37,019 nucleotides of DNA from an uncultured Brevundimonas sp. (GTDB lineage: Bacteria; Pseudomonadota; Alphaproteobacteria; Caulobacterales; Caulobacteraceae), in assembly GCF_937863155.1 (NCBI RefSeq), contig NZ_CALMFB010000063.1:1-37019 (forward strand), in the 5' to 3' direction. Below the pieces are notes generated by a model, which saw only the letters and a program-made list of their open reading frames with translations, ran no database searches and was not told where the DNA came from. Below, in pieces: positions 9,688 to 17,830 of the stretch (the first letter of the stretch is position 1; each line of letters begins with the position of its first letter). The translations under genes were made by a program, and so were the position numbers.

Positions 9688-10167
9688 TCACCGGCCCGAC
9701 AGCGCCCTCAGGACATCCAGCCGCAGCAGGCGGGCCAGATCGGCGGCGGCGCGGTCTTCGCCGTCCTGCTGGGCGGCGATGGCGGCATAGGGCTGGTCGG
9801 CGGCGGCATAGGTGACGGTCGCCGTCTCCACCCCGGTCATGGCCTCGCCGCCCGCCAGGGGCGTCAGCGTCCATTCGGCCCGCACGGTCAGCTCATAGCG
9901 GCTGGCGGTGTCGTCGATGCGGCGGCCCAGCGGACGGCGCGCGCTTTCGACCTTCAGGTCCAGACGATGCAGGGGCGCGGCCGACCGACTGACGGCCAGG
10001 GCGTCCTCCAGCTGTTCGCGCAGGCGATACCCCAGCCGGTCGTCGGGCGTGTGCACCGCGATGCGCGAGGCGTCGGTTCCCGCCGCGCCCTGGGCATACA
10101 GGGGCGTGAAGCCGCAGCCCGCCAGGCCGACCGAGCCGACCAGCAGCAGGGACGCCAGCCCCCGCAT
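9688..10167 (-). CDS. lptE: LPS assembly lipoprotein LptE
   Basis: A 159-residue outer-membrane lipoprotein. The start at 10167 gives a lipoprotein signal peptide, [18 protein letters not shown], with the lipobox LAGC and Cys18 as the lipidated residue. The GCGFTPLYA that follows is the hallmark of alphaproteobacterial LptE. LptE plugs the LptD barrel and guides lipopolysaccharide to the cell surface. YAAADQPYAAIAAQQDGEDR near residue 115 is the usual helical end. Its ATG overlaps the leuS stop by one base (TGATG), so translation is probably coupled. Position between leuS and holA is the conserved context. Confidence 0.9.
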   Translation of the reverse strand: MRGLASLLLVGSVGLAGCGFTPLYAQGAAGTDASRIAVHTPDDRLGYRLREQLEDALAVSRSAAPLHRLDLKVESARRPLGRRIDDTASRYELTVRAEWTLTPLAGGEAMTGVETATVTYAAADQPYAAIAAQQDGEDRAAADLARLLRLDVLRALSGR

Positions 10168-12722
10168 CAGCCGACCACCAGATTGACGATCCGATCCGGC
10201 ACCACGATCACCTTGCGCACCGATTGCCCATTGGCGGCAAGGTAGGCCTGAACCGTCGGATTGGCGAGGGCCGCCGCCTCGACCGCCGCGCTGTCGGCGC
10301 CGCGGGGCATGGCGATCTCGCCGCGGCGCTTGCCGCCGATCTGGATCGGCAGGATCACCTCGTCGTCGGCGGCCAGGGCCGGATCGTATTCGGGCCAGGG
10401 CGCGTCCAGCACCATGCCCTCGCGGCCCAGGCGGCTCCACGCCTCCTCGGCTAGGTGAGGGGTGAAGGGGGCGATCAGGCGCGCCAGCACCGACAGGGCC
10501 TCGGCCCGCGCCTCTCCGCCCGCCGCGCCATGGGCCTTCACCGTGGCCAGGAAGGCGTACAGCTTGGCGATGGCCGAGTTGAAGCGGAAGCCCTCGACCC
10601 CCTCGGTCACGGCCTTGATGGCCTTGTGCGTCTCGCGGCGCAGGGCGGCGTTCTGGTCGGCGTCGCCGGGCACGGCCGGATCATAGGCGTCGAACTCGGC
10701 CCAGACGCGCTGGACGAAGCGGCCGGCGCCCTCGACCCCGCCGGCCGACCACTGCACGTCGCGTTCGGGCGGGCTGTCGGACAGCACGAACAGGCGGCCG
10801 GCGTCGACGCCGTGGCTGTCGATGATGTCCTGGGGCGCGACCACATTCTTCTTGGACTTGGACATCTTCTCGATGTCGCCGATGGCCACCGTCTCGCCGG
10901 TGGACAGCTGGCGCGCCTGGCGGGCGCCGTCGACGGTGACGATCTCGATATCGGTCGGCTCGACCCAGGCGCCGTCGGGGCGGCGATAGGTCTCGTGCAC
11001 CACCATCCCTTGCGTGAACAGGCCCGCGAACGGCTCCTTCACATCCATCAGGCCGGCGTCGGTCAGGGCGCGGCTGATGAAGCGGGCGTACAGCAGGTGC
11101 AGCACCGCATGCTCGACCCCGCCGATATACTGGTCCACCGGCAGCCAGTGGGCGGCGGCCTGACGGTTGATCGGCGCGTCCGCCTTCGGGTCGGCGAAGC
11201 GGGCGAAATACCAGGAACTGTCGACGAAGGTGTCCAGGGTGTCGGTCTCGCGCACCGCCTTGGCCCCGCAGGACGGGCAGTCGACATGCTTCCACGTCGG
11301 GTGGCGATCCAGCGGATTGCCCGGAACGTCGAAGGTCACATCGTGCGGCAGTTCCACCGGCAGCTGGTCGGCCGGAACCTCGACCGGGCCGCAAGCCGGG
11401 CAATGGATGACCGGGATGGGGCAGCCCCAGTAGCGCTGGCGCGATACGCCCCAGTCGCGCAGGCGATAGATGGTCGCGCCCTGGCCGGTTCCGGCCGCCT
11501 CGATGCGCCGCACCGCCTCGGCCTTGGCCGCCTCGATGTCCAGGCCGTCCAGGAAGTCGGAGTTGAACAGCACGCCGGGGCCGACATAGGCTTCATCGGC
11601 GACGTCGAAATCATCGCCGGCGCCTTCAGGCCGCACCACGGGGATCACCGGCAGGTCGTATTTGCGGGCGAAGTCCAGGTCGCGCTGGTCGTGGGCGGGG
11701 CAGGCGAAGATGGCGCCCGTGCCGTATTCCGACAGGATGAAGTTGGCGATCCAGACGCCGACTTCGGCCCCGGTGAAGGGGTGGATCACCTTCAGCCCGG
11801 TGTTCCAGCCGATCTTCTCGGCCTGTTCGATCTCGGCCTGGCTGACGCCGCCCTTGCGGCATTCGGCGACGAAGGCGGCCACGGCGGGGTCGGCCTCGGC
11901 CAGCTGTTTGGCGATCGGGTGGTCCGGGGCGATGCCCATGAAGCTGGCGCCGAACAGGGTGTCGGGCCGGGTGGTGTAGATCTCCAGGCCCTCGGGCGAG
12001 GCGGCGGGCGCCTCGCCGGCCCAGGCCCAGGTCATCTGCAGCCCCTTGGAGCGGCCGATCCAGTTCTCCTGCATCAGCCGGACCTTCTCGGGCCAGCGGT
12101 CCAGCGTCTTCAGCCCGTCGATCAGGTCGTCGGCATAGTCGGTGATGCGCAGGAACCACTGGTTCAGCTTGCGCTTCTCGACCAGGGCCCCCGAGCGCCA
12201 GCCGCGCCCGTCGATCACCTGCTCATTGGCCAGCACGGTGTTGTCGACCGGATCCCAGTTGACCACCGCATCCTTGCGATAGACCAGGCCGCGCCGATAC
12301 AGCGCCAGGAACCAGGCCTGCTGCTTGCCGTAATAGGCCGGGTCGCAGGTGGCGAACTCGCGGCTCCAGTCCAGCGACAGGCCCAGCAGCTTCAGCTGGT
12401 CGCGCATGGCGGCGATGTTGGACCAGGTCCAGTCGCCGGGGTGGACGCCGCGTTCCATGGCCGCGTTCTCGGCCGGCATGCCGAAGGCGTCCCAGCCCAT
12501 GGGATGCAGCACGTCGAACCCGCGCGCCCGTTTGAACCGGGCCACCACGTCGCCCATCACATAGTTGCGGGCGTGACCCATGTGGATGTTCCCCGACGGA
12601 TAGGGAAACATCTCCAGCACATAGTATTTCGGCCGACCGGTCTCGGGCGTGACGAAGGCGTCGGCGGCCGCCCAGCGGGCCTGCTGGCGGGGTTCGGCGG
12701 TCTTGGGCTCGTAGCGGGCCAC
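10167..12722 (-). CDS. leuS: Leucine-tRNA ligase
   Basis: An 851-residue class I synthetase that charges tRNA-Leu. The HIGH motif is HMGH at 47-50 within [15 protein letters not shown]. The KMSKS motif is at 619-623 ([12 protein letters not shown]). The CP1 editing domain, which hydrolyses mischarged tRNA, is represented by [20 protein letters not shown] around 255-275. Paired cysteines ([10 protein letters not shown] and [10 protein letters not shown]) form the zinc-ribbon insert before the catalytic core resumes with [15 protein letters not shown]. Full length for the family. It is the first of three genes, leuS-lptE-holA. Confidence 0.98.
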   Translation of the reverse strand: MARYEPKTAEPRQQARWAAADAFVTPETGRPKYYVLEMFPYPSGNIHMGHARNYVMGDVVARFKRARGFDVLHPMGWDAFGMPAENAAMERGVHPGDWTWSNIAAMRDQLKLLGLSLDWSREFATCDPAYYGKQQAWFLALYRRGLVYRKDAVVNWDPVDNTVLANEQVIDGRGWRSGALVEKRKLNQWFLRITDYADDLIDGLKTLDRWPEKVRLMQENWIGRSKGLQMTWAWAGEAPAASPEGLEIYTTRPDTLFGASFMGIAPDHPIAKQLAEADPAVAAFVAECRKGGVSQAEIEQAEKIGWNTGLKVIHPFTGAEVGVWIANFILSEYGTGAIFACPAHDQRDLDFARKYDLPVIPVVRPEGAGDDFDVADEAYVGPGVLFNSDFLDGLDIEAAKAEAVRRIEAAGTGQGATIYRLRDWGVSRQRYWGCPIPVIHCPACGPVEVPADQLPVELPHDVTFDVPGNPLDRHPTWKHVDCPSCGAKAVRETDTLDTFVDSSWYFARFADPKADAPINRQAAAHWLPVDQYIGGVEHAVLHLLYARFISRALTDAGLMDVKEPFAGLFTQGMVVHETYRRPDGAWVEPTDIEIVTVDGARQARQLSTGETVAIGDIEKMSKSKKNVVAPQDIIDSHGVDAGRLFVLSDSPPERDVQWSAGGVEGAGRFVQRVWAEFDAYDPAVPGDADQNAALRRETHKAIKAVTEGVEGFRFNSAIAKLYAFLATVKAHGAAGGEARAEALSVLARLIAPFTPHLAEEAWSRLGREGMVLDAPWPEYDPALAADDEVILPIQIGGKRRGEIAMPRGADSAAVEAAALANPTVQAYLAANGQSVRKVIVVPDRIVNLVVG

Positions 12723-12786
12723 GGGGGCGTATCCTGAAGCTGGCCTCAGGGATCAGGCCCGAAGAGGCGTTAGGCGGAGAGGGCGA

Positions 12787-13251
12787 TCAGTTGGCGTGCG
12801 CGAGGTTTAGCTGGCGCGCCTTGGTCAGGATCGCGTTCTCCAGGTCCGTCTCGGTCTGAGCGGCGACGGGGGCGGTGACCCAATTGCCCGTGGCGTCCTT
12901 GACCTCCTTGGTCACCGACACGTTCAGGGCGTCGGCGCGCAGGCGGGTGTCCAGGATGAAGACGGTGGCCTTGAACCGCTCGTTCGGCGTCTGCGGGTTC
13001 ACGTACCAGTCATAGTTGACCACCCCGCCCCACGGATCGGCGTTCAGCAGCGGCATGAAGCTGAGGGTGTCCAGGGTCGCGCGCCACAGGAAGGCGTTGA
13101 CGCCGATGCCCGTCTGGACCGCCGGGGTCCGGCTGGCGCCGCCGCCCGAGAAGGGCAGACGAGGACCGCCGCCGCAGCTGGCCAGGGCCAGGCCGGACGC
13201 CGCGATCAGAGCCAGGGCGGCGACACGGGCCGCGCGGGGAGTGGGAACCAT
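12787..13251 (-). CDS. DUF3576 family lipoprotein
   Basis: A 154-residue probable lipoprotein with signal MVPTPRAARVAALALIAASG and lipobox LASC (Cys26). The body is typical of DUF3576: IGVNAFLWRATLDTLSFMPL, then NADPWGGVVNYDWYVNPQTP and NERFKATVFILDTRLRADAL. The family is conserved in Alphaproteobacteria, and its function is unknown; an envelope role is inferred from the lipobox and from its place before leuS-lptE. The ATG at 13251 is preferred over the TTG just before it because GGAGACGG lies 7 bases upstream. Confidence 0.88.
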   Translation of the reverse strand: MVPTPRAARVAALALIAASGLALASCGGGPRLPFSGGGASRTPAVQTGIGVNAFLWRATLDTLSFMPLLNADPWGGVVNYDWYVNPQTPNERFKATVFILDTRLRADALNVSVTKEVKDATGNWVTAPVAAQTETDLENAILTKARQLNLAHAN

Positions 13252-13583
13252 CAAAGCCGTCTCCGTTCGAAAGCACGCGTCGGGCCAGGGGCGTCGCTCA
13301 GGGACGCCGCGTCGCCCGAGCGCCGCAGAAGCGCTCTATAACACGGCGAAAAGGGGCGATGACAAGGCGAAGCCGCGCCCGGGCCGCCGTATAGCCCCGC
13401 TCTCGCCTCAGGCGAGTCCCTGGCGGGGCGGTTTCGCGTGACGCTTGCGCCACAGGCGAGGCCCGCAATCGCCGGGAACCCGCATCGTCCGGCGGTGTTC
13501 GATTGACCGGACCCGCATGCGGTGTCTTAGGTTTCCAGTGAAGATGGCGGTCGCCGCGTCCAGGCGCCGCCCAGGGATTGGAC
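13252..13583. other. Divergent intergenic region (332 bases) with promoters and a nested hairpin
   Basis: No convincing gene is present. On the minus strand TTGTCA (13365-13360) and TATAGA (13340-13335), 19 bases apart, could drive the DUF3576 gene. A nested hairpin lies further on: outer stem CCCCGC (13395-13400) with GCGGGG (13423-13428), inner stem CTCGCCT (13402-13408) with AGGCGAG (13410-13416). GAGCGC and GCGCTC (13318-13336) form another short inverted repeat. TTGACC at 13503-13508 is a possible -35 for the gene at 13584, but no good -10 follows it. Confidence 0.5.
13335..13365 (-). promoter_or_regulatory. Candidate promoter for the DUF3576 gene
   Basis: Read on the minus strand: TTGTCA, a 19-base gap, then TATAGA, about 84 bases before the start codon. 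The -10 is A+T-rich in a very GC-rich region, but the spacing is longer than ideal. Seen in sequence; use as a promoter is inferred. Confidence 0.35.
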
Positions 13584-13973
13584 ATGCGTTACGGCGTCGT
13601 CGCAGCCGCGTTTGCTCTGGCCGGGTTGATCGGTTTCGCCGATGTCGCCCTGGCGCAATCGCGCGCGACCACTTCGACCCTGAACCTGTCCGAGGCCGCC
13701 GCGGCCCAACGGCCGGCGCCCGCGCCCACCGCGCGCCGCAGCCTGCGCTGGATCGACAGCGGTCGCTGGGGCGTGGACCTGAACATGAACCAGCCCGTCG
13801 GTCGCGAAACCGAATGGGGCGATGTCCAGGCCGGGGCCTATTATCGCCTCAGCCCCCGGTTCCAGGTCGGCGCCTCGGCCGGTCTGGCCACGCCGCGCGC
13901 CGATCCGGCCCGCGCCGCCGAATCCGACCGCGCCCCGCCGCGCGTCCGGCTGGAATCCATCTTCAAATTCTAG
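13584..13973 (+). CDS. Small periplasmic protein, probable NtrZ family
   Basis: A 129-residue exported protein. The ATG at 13584 gives a signal peptide (MRYGVVAAAFALAGLIGFAD, cleavage after ALA near residue 24). The mature part has a basic SLRWIDSGRWGVDLNMNQPV block, then GDVQAGAYYRLSPRFQVGAS, and ends in VRLESIFKF. This layout matches, from memory, Caulobacterales NtrZ, a periplasmic protein reported to restrain the sensor kinase NtrY. The terminal aromatic residue and beta-strand pattern also suit a small outer-membrane-associated protein, so the name is tentative. No ntrY or ntrX gene is nearby. Its TAG shares the tetranucleotide CTAG with the stop of the convergent gene. Confidence 0.6.
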   Translation: MRYGVVAAAFALAGLIGFADVALAQSRATTSTLNLSEAAAAQRPAPAPTARRSLRWIDSGRWGVDLNMNQPVGRETEWGDVQAGAYYRLSPRFQVGASAGLATPRADPARAAESDRAPPRVRLESIFKF

Positions 13974-14608
13974 GGCGCGAAGGCGTCCCGGATCGCTCCC
14001 ACGGCCGCCAGGCCGCACACGCCGCTGTCTGACAGCGCCTGGGCCGTTCGCGCGTCGATCCCGCCCAGGGCATAGGTCGCAACCCCCAGGGCCAGAACCC
14101 GAGCCAGACCGTCTAACCCCATCGCCGGCCGGGCCGAGGCGCTGACGCTCGCAAACACCGGCGAGGCGACCAGGGCGTCCAGACTGTCGAGGGGAAAACC
14201 GGCCGCCGCCTCATGAATGGCCGTGGTGATGATCCAGTCGGGACGATCGCGCCGCAGCGACGCCGCCTCGCCCGCCATTCGCGCCGGCAGATGCACGCCG
14301 GCGGCCGAAATCCGATCCGCCAGATCCGCATCGGCCCCGATCAGCAGGCGCACGCCACGCGCCCGCGTCGCCTCGCCCAGTCGCCTGGCTGTATCCAGGG
14401 CGTCGTCGCGCCCGAAGCCCCGGAACACCACCGCCGCGCCGGGCGGCAGGCGCGCCGCCGTCTCCCACGGCCGGGGGGTGCGTTCGGGGTCGGTGAAGAA
14501 CAGCAGCGACGGCAGGCGCCCGGCCGCCGGGCTGACAGCCGCCGCGCGTCGGTTTAGAGCCTGGGCCGCATCCCACAGCCGTCGCGCGTCTTCGCCCATC
14601 TGGTCCAT
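13970..14608 (-). CDS. Thiamine phosphate synthase-like protein (ThiE/TenI family)
   Basis: A 212-residue TIM-barrel protein of the TMP synthase/TenI family. Visible blocks are LPSLLFFTDPERTPRP near the start, GVRLLIGADADLADRISAAG with VHLPARM after it, WIITTAIHEAAA, then ALVASPVFASVSASARPAMG and YALGGIDARTAQALSDSGVC. ThiE joins HMP-pyrophosphate to the thiazole phosphate. Here the usual IND is IGA and the SxH segment differs, so a TenI-like or altered role is possible. The start at 14608 (MDQMGEDARR) overlaps the divergent YggS-type start in a shared CATG; 14599 is an alternative. The stop shares CTAG with the convergent gene, so the gene has no private flanking DNA. No Shine-Dalgarno sequence is visible. 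Confidence 0.78.
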   Translation of the reverse strand: MDQMGEDARRLWDAAQALNRRAAAVSPAAGRLPSLLFFTDPERTPRPWETAARLPPGAAVVFRGFGRDDALDTARRLGEATRARGVRLLIGADADLADRISAAGVHLPARMAGEAASLRRDRPDWIITTAIHEAAAGFPLDSLDALVASPVFASVSASARPAMGLDGLARVLALGVATYALGGIDARTAQALSDSGVCGLAAVGAIRDAFAP

Positions 14609-15317
14609 GCCTGCTTCTTCGCCCGCCGCATCCGCCGCGTCCATCACCCAGCGCCTGATCCGGGCGCGGGCCGGCATCGACGCCGCCTGCGCCCAGGCCG
14701 GACGCGAAGTGGGCGCCGTCACCCTGACCGCCGTCACCAAGACGCAGGAACCCGCCGCCATCGACGCCATATTGGCGGCCGGCCAGACGGTCTTTGGCGA
14801 GAACCGGGTGCAGGAGGCGCAAGGACGCTGGACTGGGCGCGATCGGACGGGGCTGGAACTGCGCCTGATCGGTCCGCTGCAGACCAACAAGGCCTATGAC
14901 GCCGTGGCTCTGTTCGACGTGATCGAGACCCTGGATCGCGCGAAACTGGTTCAGGCCCTGGCCCGCGCCGCCGAACGGCTGGGGCGGCGTCCGCGCTGCC
15001 TGATCCAGGTCAACACGGGGCGCGAACCCCAGAAGGCCGGGGCCGCGCCGGAGGATGTCGCCGCCCTGCTGGCCCTGGCGCGGGCCGAGGGTCTGATGGT
15101 CGAGGGCTTGATGGCCATTCCGCCGCACGATGCGGACCCTGCGCCCCATTTCGCCCTGATGCGCGATCTGGCCCGCGACCTGGGCCTGGGCGTGCTGTCG
15201 ATGGGCATGAGCGGCGACTATCCGGCCGCCATCGCCCACGGCGCCACCCATGTGCGGCTGGGAACGGCGCTGTTCGGTGGGCGACAGCCGCCCTCGATGG
15301 CGGTTTCGGCTGATTAG
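14607..15317 (+). CDS. YggS-family pyridoxal phosphate homeostasis protein
   Basis: A 236-residue member of the YggS/PROSC family, a PLP-binding barrel that helps balance vitamin B6 and amino acid pools. Blocks in order are TLTAVTKTQEPAAIDAIL (the Lys that should hold PLP), FGENRVQEAQGRW, LRLIGPLQTNKAYDAV, CLIQVNTGREPQKAGAAPED, and LSMGMSGDYPAAIAHGATHV ending RLGTALFG. The usual WHFIG appears as LRLIG. The start at 14607 has no Shine-Dalgarno sequence; it is set by the family N-terminus (ITQRLIRARAGIDAACAQAG). It diverges directly from the ThiE-like gene. Confidence 0.92.
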   Translation: MPASSPAASAASITQRLIRARAGIDAACAQAGREVGAVTLTAVTKTQEPAAIDAILAAGQTVFGENRVQEAQGRWTGRDRTGLELRLIGPLQTNKAYDAVALFDVIETLDRAKLVQALARAAERLGRRPRCLIQVNTGREPQKAGAAPEDVAALLALARAEGLMVEGLMAIPPHDADPAPHFALMRDLARDLGLGVLSMGMSGDYPAAIAHGATHVRLGTALFGGRQPPSMAVSAD

Positions 15318-15377
15318 ACGTCGGAATTGTCGTCCTTGCGCCTTGCGTCGGCGGCGCGGGTCGCCATTCTCTGCCCC

Positions 15378-16064
15378 ATGCCCACGCCCAAGACCCTGCT
15401 GATCATCGACGACGACAACGACCTGCGCGAAGCCCTGGCCGAGCAGCTGGCGCTGAACGAGGAGTTCCGCACCGTCCAGGCCGCCACCGCCGGCGACGGG
15501 GTGCGACAGGCTCAGGAGGTGCGCGCCGACCTGATCCTGCTGGATGTGGATCTGCCCGACATGGATGGACGCGAGGCGTGTCGCCTGCTGCGGCAGAGCG
15601 GTGTCTCCACCCCCATCATCATGCTGACGGCCCAGGGGTCCGAGACGGACACGGTCATGGGGCTGGACGCCGGGGCCAACGACTATGTGACCAAGCCCTT
15701 CCGGTTCGCGGTTCTGCTGGCGCGCATCCGCGCCCATCTGCGCAGCCATGAACAGTCCGAAGACGCCGTCTTCGCCATCGGCCCCTATGAGTTCCGGCCC
15801 GCGGCCAAGGTTCTGCTGGACCCCAAGAGCCGCAAGATCCGGCTGACGGAAAAAGAGACCAACATCCTGAAATACCTCTATCGCGCCGGGACCAAGGCGG
15901 TGTCGCGCGAAGAGCTGCTGACCGAGGTGTGGGGCTATAACGCCGGTGTCACCACCCACACGCTGGAAACCCACATCTATCGCCTGCGCCAGAAGATCGA
16001 GCCCGAGCCGGGCCAGACCCGCCTGCTGCTGACCGACGCGGGCGGCTATCGGCTGCAGCCTTAG
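15378..16064 (+). CDS. cenR: OmpR/PhoB-family response regulator, CenR-like
   Basis: A 228-residue two-domain regulator. The receiver holds the acidic cluster Asp11-13, phosphoacceptor Asp56 (LILLDVDLPDMDG), Thr84 and Lys106 (DYVTKPFRF). The C-terminal winged helix includes IRLTEKETNILKYLYRAG and VTTHTLETHIYRLRQKIE. The run DYVTKPFRFAVLLARIRAHL with HEQSED after it matches, as I recall it, the CenR/OtpR lineage, which controls cell-envelope genes and is essential in Caulobacter. Its partner kinase CenK is not in the window. The ATG at 15378 has no Shine-Dalgarno sequence and may be leaderless. The symbol is by resemblance, not by search. Confidence 0.75.
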   Translation: MPTPKTLLIIDDDNDLREALAEQLALNEEFRTVQAATAGDGVRQAQEVRADLILLDVDLPDMDGREACRLLRQSGVSTPIIMLTAQGSETDTVMGLDAGANDYVTKPFRFAVLLARIRAHLRSHEQSEDAVFAIGPYEFRPAAKVLLDPKSRKIRLTEKETNILKYLYRAGTKAVSREELLTEVWGYNAGVTTHTLETHIYRLRQKIEPEPGQTRLLLTDAGGYRLQP

Positions 16065-16093
16065 TTGACACACTAAAAAACACTAAGTAGTCT
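16060..16093 (+). promoter_or_regulatory. Promoter and candidate operator of the toxin-antitoxin pair
   Basis: TTGACA (16065-16070), a 17-base A-rich spacer and TAGTCT (16088-16093) form a sigma-70-like promoter that starts on the stop codon of cenR. The spacer carries two CACTAA boxes (16071-16076 and 16081-16086), ten bases apart, and CTTAGT (16060-16065) is an inverted copy of ACTAAG (16082-16087). Such repeats over a promoter fit autoregulation by an antitoxin. AGGAGA at 16111-16116 is the ribosome-binding site of the first gene. Confidence 0.5.
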
Positions 16094-16123
16094 TTCTGTG
16101 TTTTTCGCACAGGAGATTCCGCT

Positions 16124-16513
16124 ATGGGCAAGTACGATCCTCTGACCCGTTATCTCGCTGATCGTTCCACGGCCGAGGTTCCCATGACCTTTGCCGAGAT
16201 CGAGAAGGTTCTGGGCGTGTCGCTGCCGGCGTCCAAACAATACCCGGCGTGGTGGAGCAATAATCCGTCCAACAACGTCATGACCCGTGCTTGGCTGGAG
16301 GCGGGCTTCCAGACGGAGCGCGTCGATATCGGCAGGGAGCGACTGGTTTTCCGCCGGGTTCGTCACACGCAAGGGCGTGGGGAAACAACGTCGTCGAACC
16401 GTCTCAATATCATCGAGCGAATCCGCAACCGCCTGGGAGGAACCGTGACCCTTCCCGACGGCGTCGACGTCACCGCGCCCTCTGGAGAGACCTGGGACGC
16501 CGAACGCGCATGA
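16124..16513 (+). CDS. Putative antitoxin: DUF7662-like N-terminus with VapB-like tail
   Basis: A 129-residue protein that looks chimeric. Residues 1 to about 85 (KYDPLTRYLADR, MTFAEIEKVLG, YPAWWSNNPSNN, AWLEAGFQTERVDI, LVFRR) resemble, from memory, a family recently called DUF7662, of unknown function. The last 32 residues (NIIERIRNRLGGTVTLPDGV then DVTAPSGETWDAERA) look like the toxin-wrapping tail of VapB-type antitoxins that pair with PIN toxins. The stop overlaps the toxin ATG (ATGA). It has its own A+T-rich promoter and a clear AGGAGA box, and its base composition is lower in GC than its neighbours, suggesting acquisition. Antitoxin function is inferred from tail and partner; no ordinary AbrB or Phd fold is recognisable. 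Confidence 0.72.
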   Translation: MGKYDPLTRYLADRSTAEVPMTFAEIEKVLGVSLPASKQYPAWWSNNPSNNVMTRAWLEAGFQTERVDIGRERLVFRRVRHTQGRGETTSSNRLNIIERIRNRLGGTVTLPDGVDVTAPSGETWDAERA

Positions 16514-16929
16514 GCGGGCCGCTGATCCTCGACACCTGCGCCGCGCTTTGGCTCTCCACACCCGCCATGTCTCTGGCGTCTGAAGCGTCCGAGGCTCTGG
16601 TTCGGGCCGAGGCTGAAGGACAGGCGATCCATCTTTCGCCGATCACCGCCTGGGAAGTCGGTCAATTGGTCGCTAGAGGACGGTATGCCCTTTCGATCGA
16701 TCCCCTGCGCTGGTTCGAAGAGTTGCTCGCCGCCGGTCTGACGCTCGCTCCCATGGATCCGGCCATTCTGGTTGGGGCGTCCTTCCTTCCTCGATCGGAA
16801 ACCTTGAGAGACCCTGCTGATCGGATTATCGCGGCCACCGCACGGATCCACGGCTGGACGCTGGTCACACGAGACCGACCTCTTCTCGCCTATGCAGAGG
16901 CAGGTCACATACGGGCCATAGCCTGTTGA
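16510..16929 (+). CDS. vapC: VapC-type PIN-domain ribonuclease toxin
   Basis: A 139-residue PIN-domain protein. All four acidic metal ligands of the family are present: Asp8 (PLILDTCAALW), Glu49 (SPITAWEVG), Asp104 (LRDPADRIIAATA) and Asp122 (LVTRDRPLLAY). VapC toxins cut tRNA or rRNA and stop growth unless bound by their antitoxin. The start is fixed by the 4-base ATGA overlap with the gene before it, which implies coupled translation. Sequence is intact and full length, so the toxin is probably functional. Codon choice is less GC-biased than in xthA, which converges with only one base between the stops. Confidence 0.9.
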   Translation: MSGPLILDTCAALWLSTPAMSLASEASEALVRAEAEGQAIHLSPITAWEVGQLVARGRYALSIDPLRWFEELLAAGLTLAPMDPAILVGASFLPRSETLRDPADRIIAATARIHGWTLVTRDRPLLAYAEAGHIRAIAC

Positions 16930-16930
16930 C

Positions 16931-17728
16931 CTAGACGTCCAGGTCCACCGTCACCGGGGCGTGGTCGCTGGGGCGGTCCCATTCACGCACGTCGTCGTGG
17001 ATGCGGGCCGAGCCCTTCGCCACCGCCGGGGTCAGGCCCGGCGAGGTCCAGATGTGGTCCAGACGCAGTCCGCGGTTCGACTTGCGGAAATCCTGGGCGC
17101 GATAGCTCCACCACGACGCCAGCTTCTGCGGGTCGGGAAAGGCGTCGCGCACCACGTCTGCGAAACCGCCCGCGTCCTGAAGCCGGGTCAGGGTCTCGAC
17201 CTCGATCGGCGTGTGGCTGACGATCTTGGACATGTAGCGGTGGTTCCAGACGTCGTTTTCGCCCGGCGCGATGTTGAAGTCGCCGGCCAGAACCAGGGGC
17301 GCGGCCCGGTCGCGTCGCGCCACCTCGGCGGTCAGCCGCTCGTAGAAATCCATCTTGTGATCGAATTTCGGATTCAGCGCCCGGTCGGGAACATCGCCGC
17401 CCGCCGGAATGTAGAAATTCTGGATCTCCACCCCCGCCACCTGCGCCGAGACGCAGCGGGCGTGGCCCAGCTTGCACACTTCAAGCGTCGTATTGTCGGC
17501 GATGGGCAACCGGCTGGCGATGGCCACGCCGTGCCAGCCCTTCTGGCCCGCGACCCGCAGGTGAGGCATCCCCATGGCTTCGAACGCCGCGCGTGGAAAC
17601 TGGTCGGTGGTGCACTTGATCTCCTGCAACAGCAGGACGTCGGGCGACCGCTCGGCCACGAAACGCGCCACCTGGTCGATGCGCAGGCGGACCGAGTTGA
17701 TGTTCCAGGTGGCGATGCGAAGAGTCAT
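16931..17728 (-). CDS. xthA: Exodeoxyribonuclease III
   Basis: A 265-residue AP endonuclease and 3'-5' exonuclease of the ExoIII family, for base-excision repair. The start at 17728 gives MTLRIATWNINSVRLRIDQV, the standard N-terminus, with the metal ligand Glu36 in LLLQEIKCT. Further motifs are GWHGVAIASR, QNFYIPAGGDVPDR, LAGDFNIAPGENDVWNH, and the catalytic SDHAPVTVDL at the end. It lies downstream of lolA, a frequent alphaproteobacterial pairing, but the two are separated by about 255 bases that hold a strong terminator, so xthA likely has its own promoter. Confidence 0.95.
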   Translation of the reverse strand: MTLRIATWNINSVRLRIDQVARFVAERSPDVLLLQEIKCTTDQFPRAAFEAMGMPHLRVAGQKGWHGVAIASRLPIADNTTLEVCKLGHARCVSAQVAGVEIQNFYIPAGGDVPDRALNPKFDHKMDFYERLTAEVARRDRAAPLVLAGDFNIAPGENDVWNHRYMSKIVSHTPIEVETLTRLQDAGGFADVVRDAFPDPQKLASWWSYRAQDFRKSNRGLRLDHIWTSPGLTPAVAKGSARIHDDVREWDRPSDHAPVTVDLDV

Positions 17729-17798
17729 TATTCCTTGGCCGCGGTCAGAAGGCTTGCGCCTTCTCGACCCGACGCGGCCTGGACTCAAGCTCTGGGCA

Positions 17799-17830
17799 TA
17801 AAAAAGCGCCCGGCGGTGAGGCCGGGCGCT
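17799..17830 (-). terminator. Rho-independent terminator after lolA
   Basis: A perfect 10-base stem, AGCGCCCGGC (17805-17814) with GCCGGGCGCT (17821-17830), closes a 6-base loop. Read on the minus strand it is followed by five T (17804-17800). It lies about 150 bases past the lolA stop and about 70 bases before the xthA start, so it should separate the two genes. Confidence 0.85.

Noticed and set aside
10455-12737. A 760-codon open frame antisense to leuS
   Set aside because: Shadow of leuS; no domain pattern and no ribosome-binding site.
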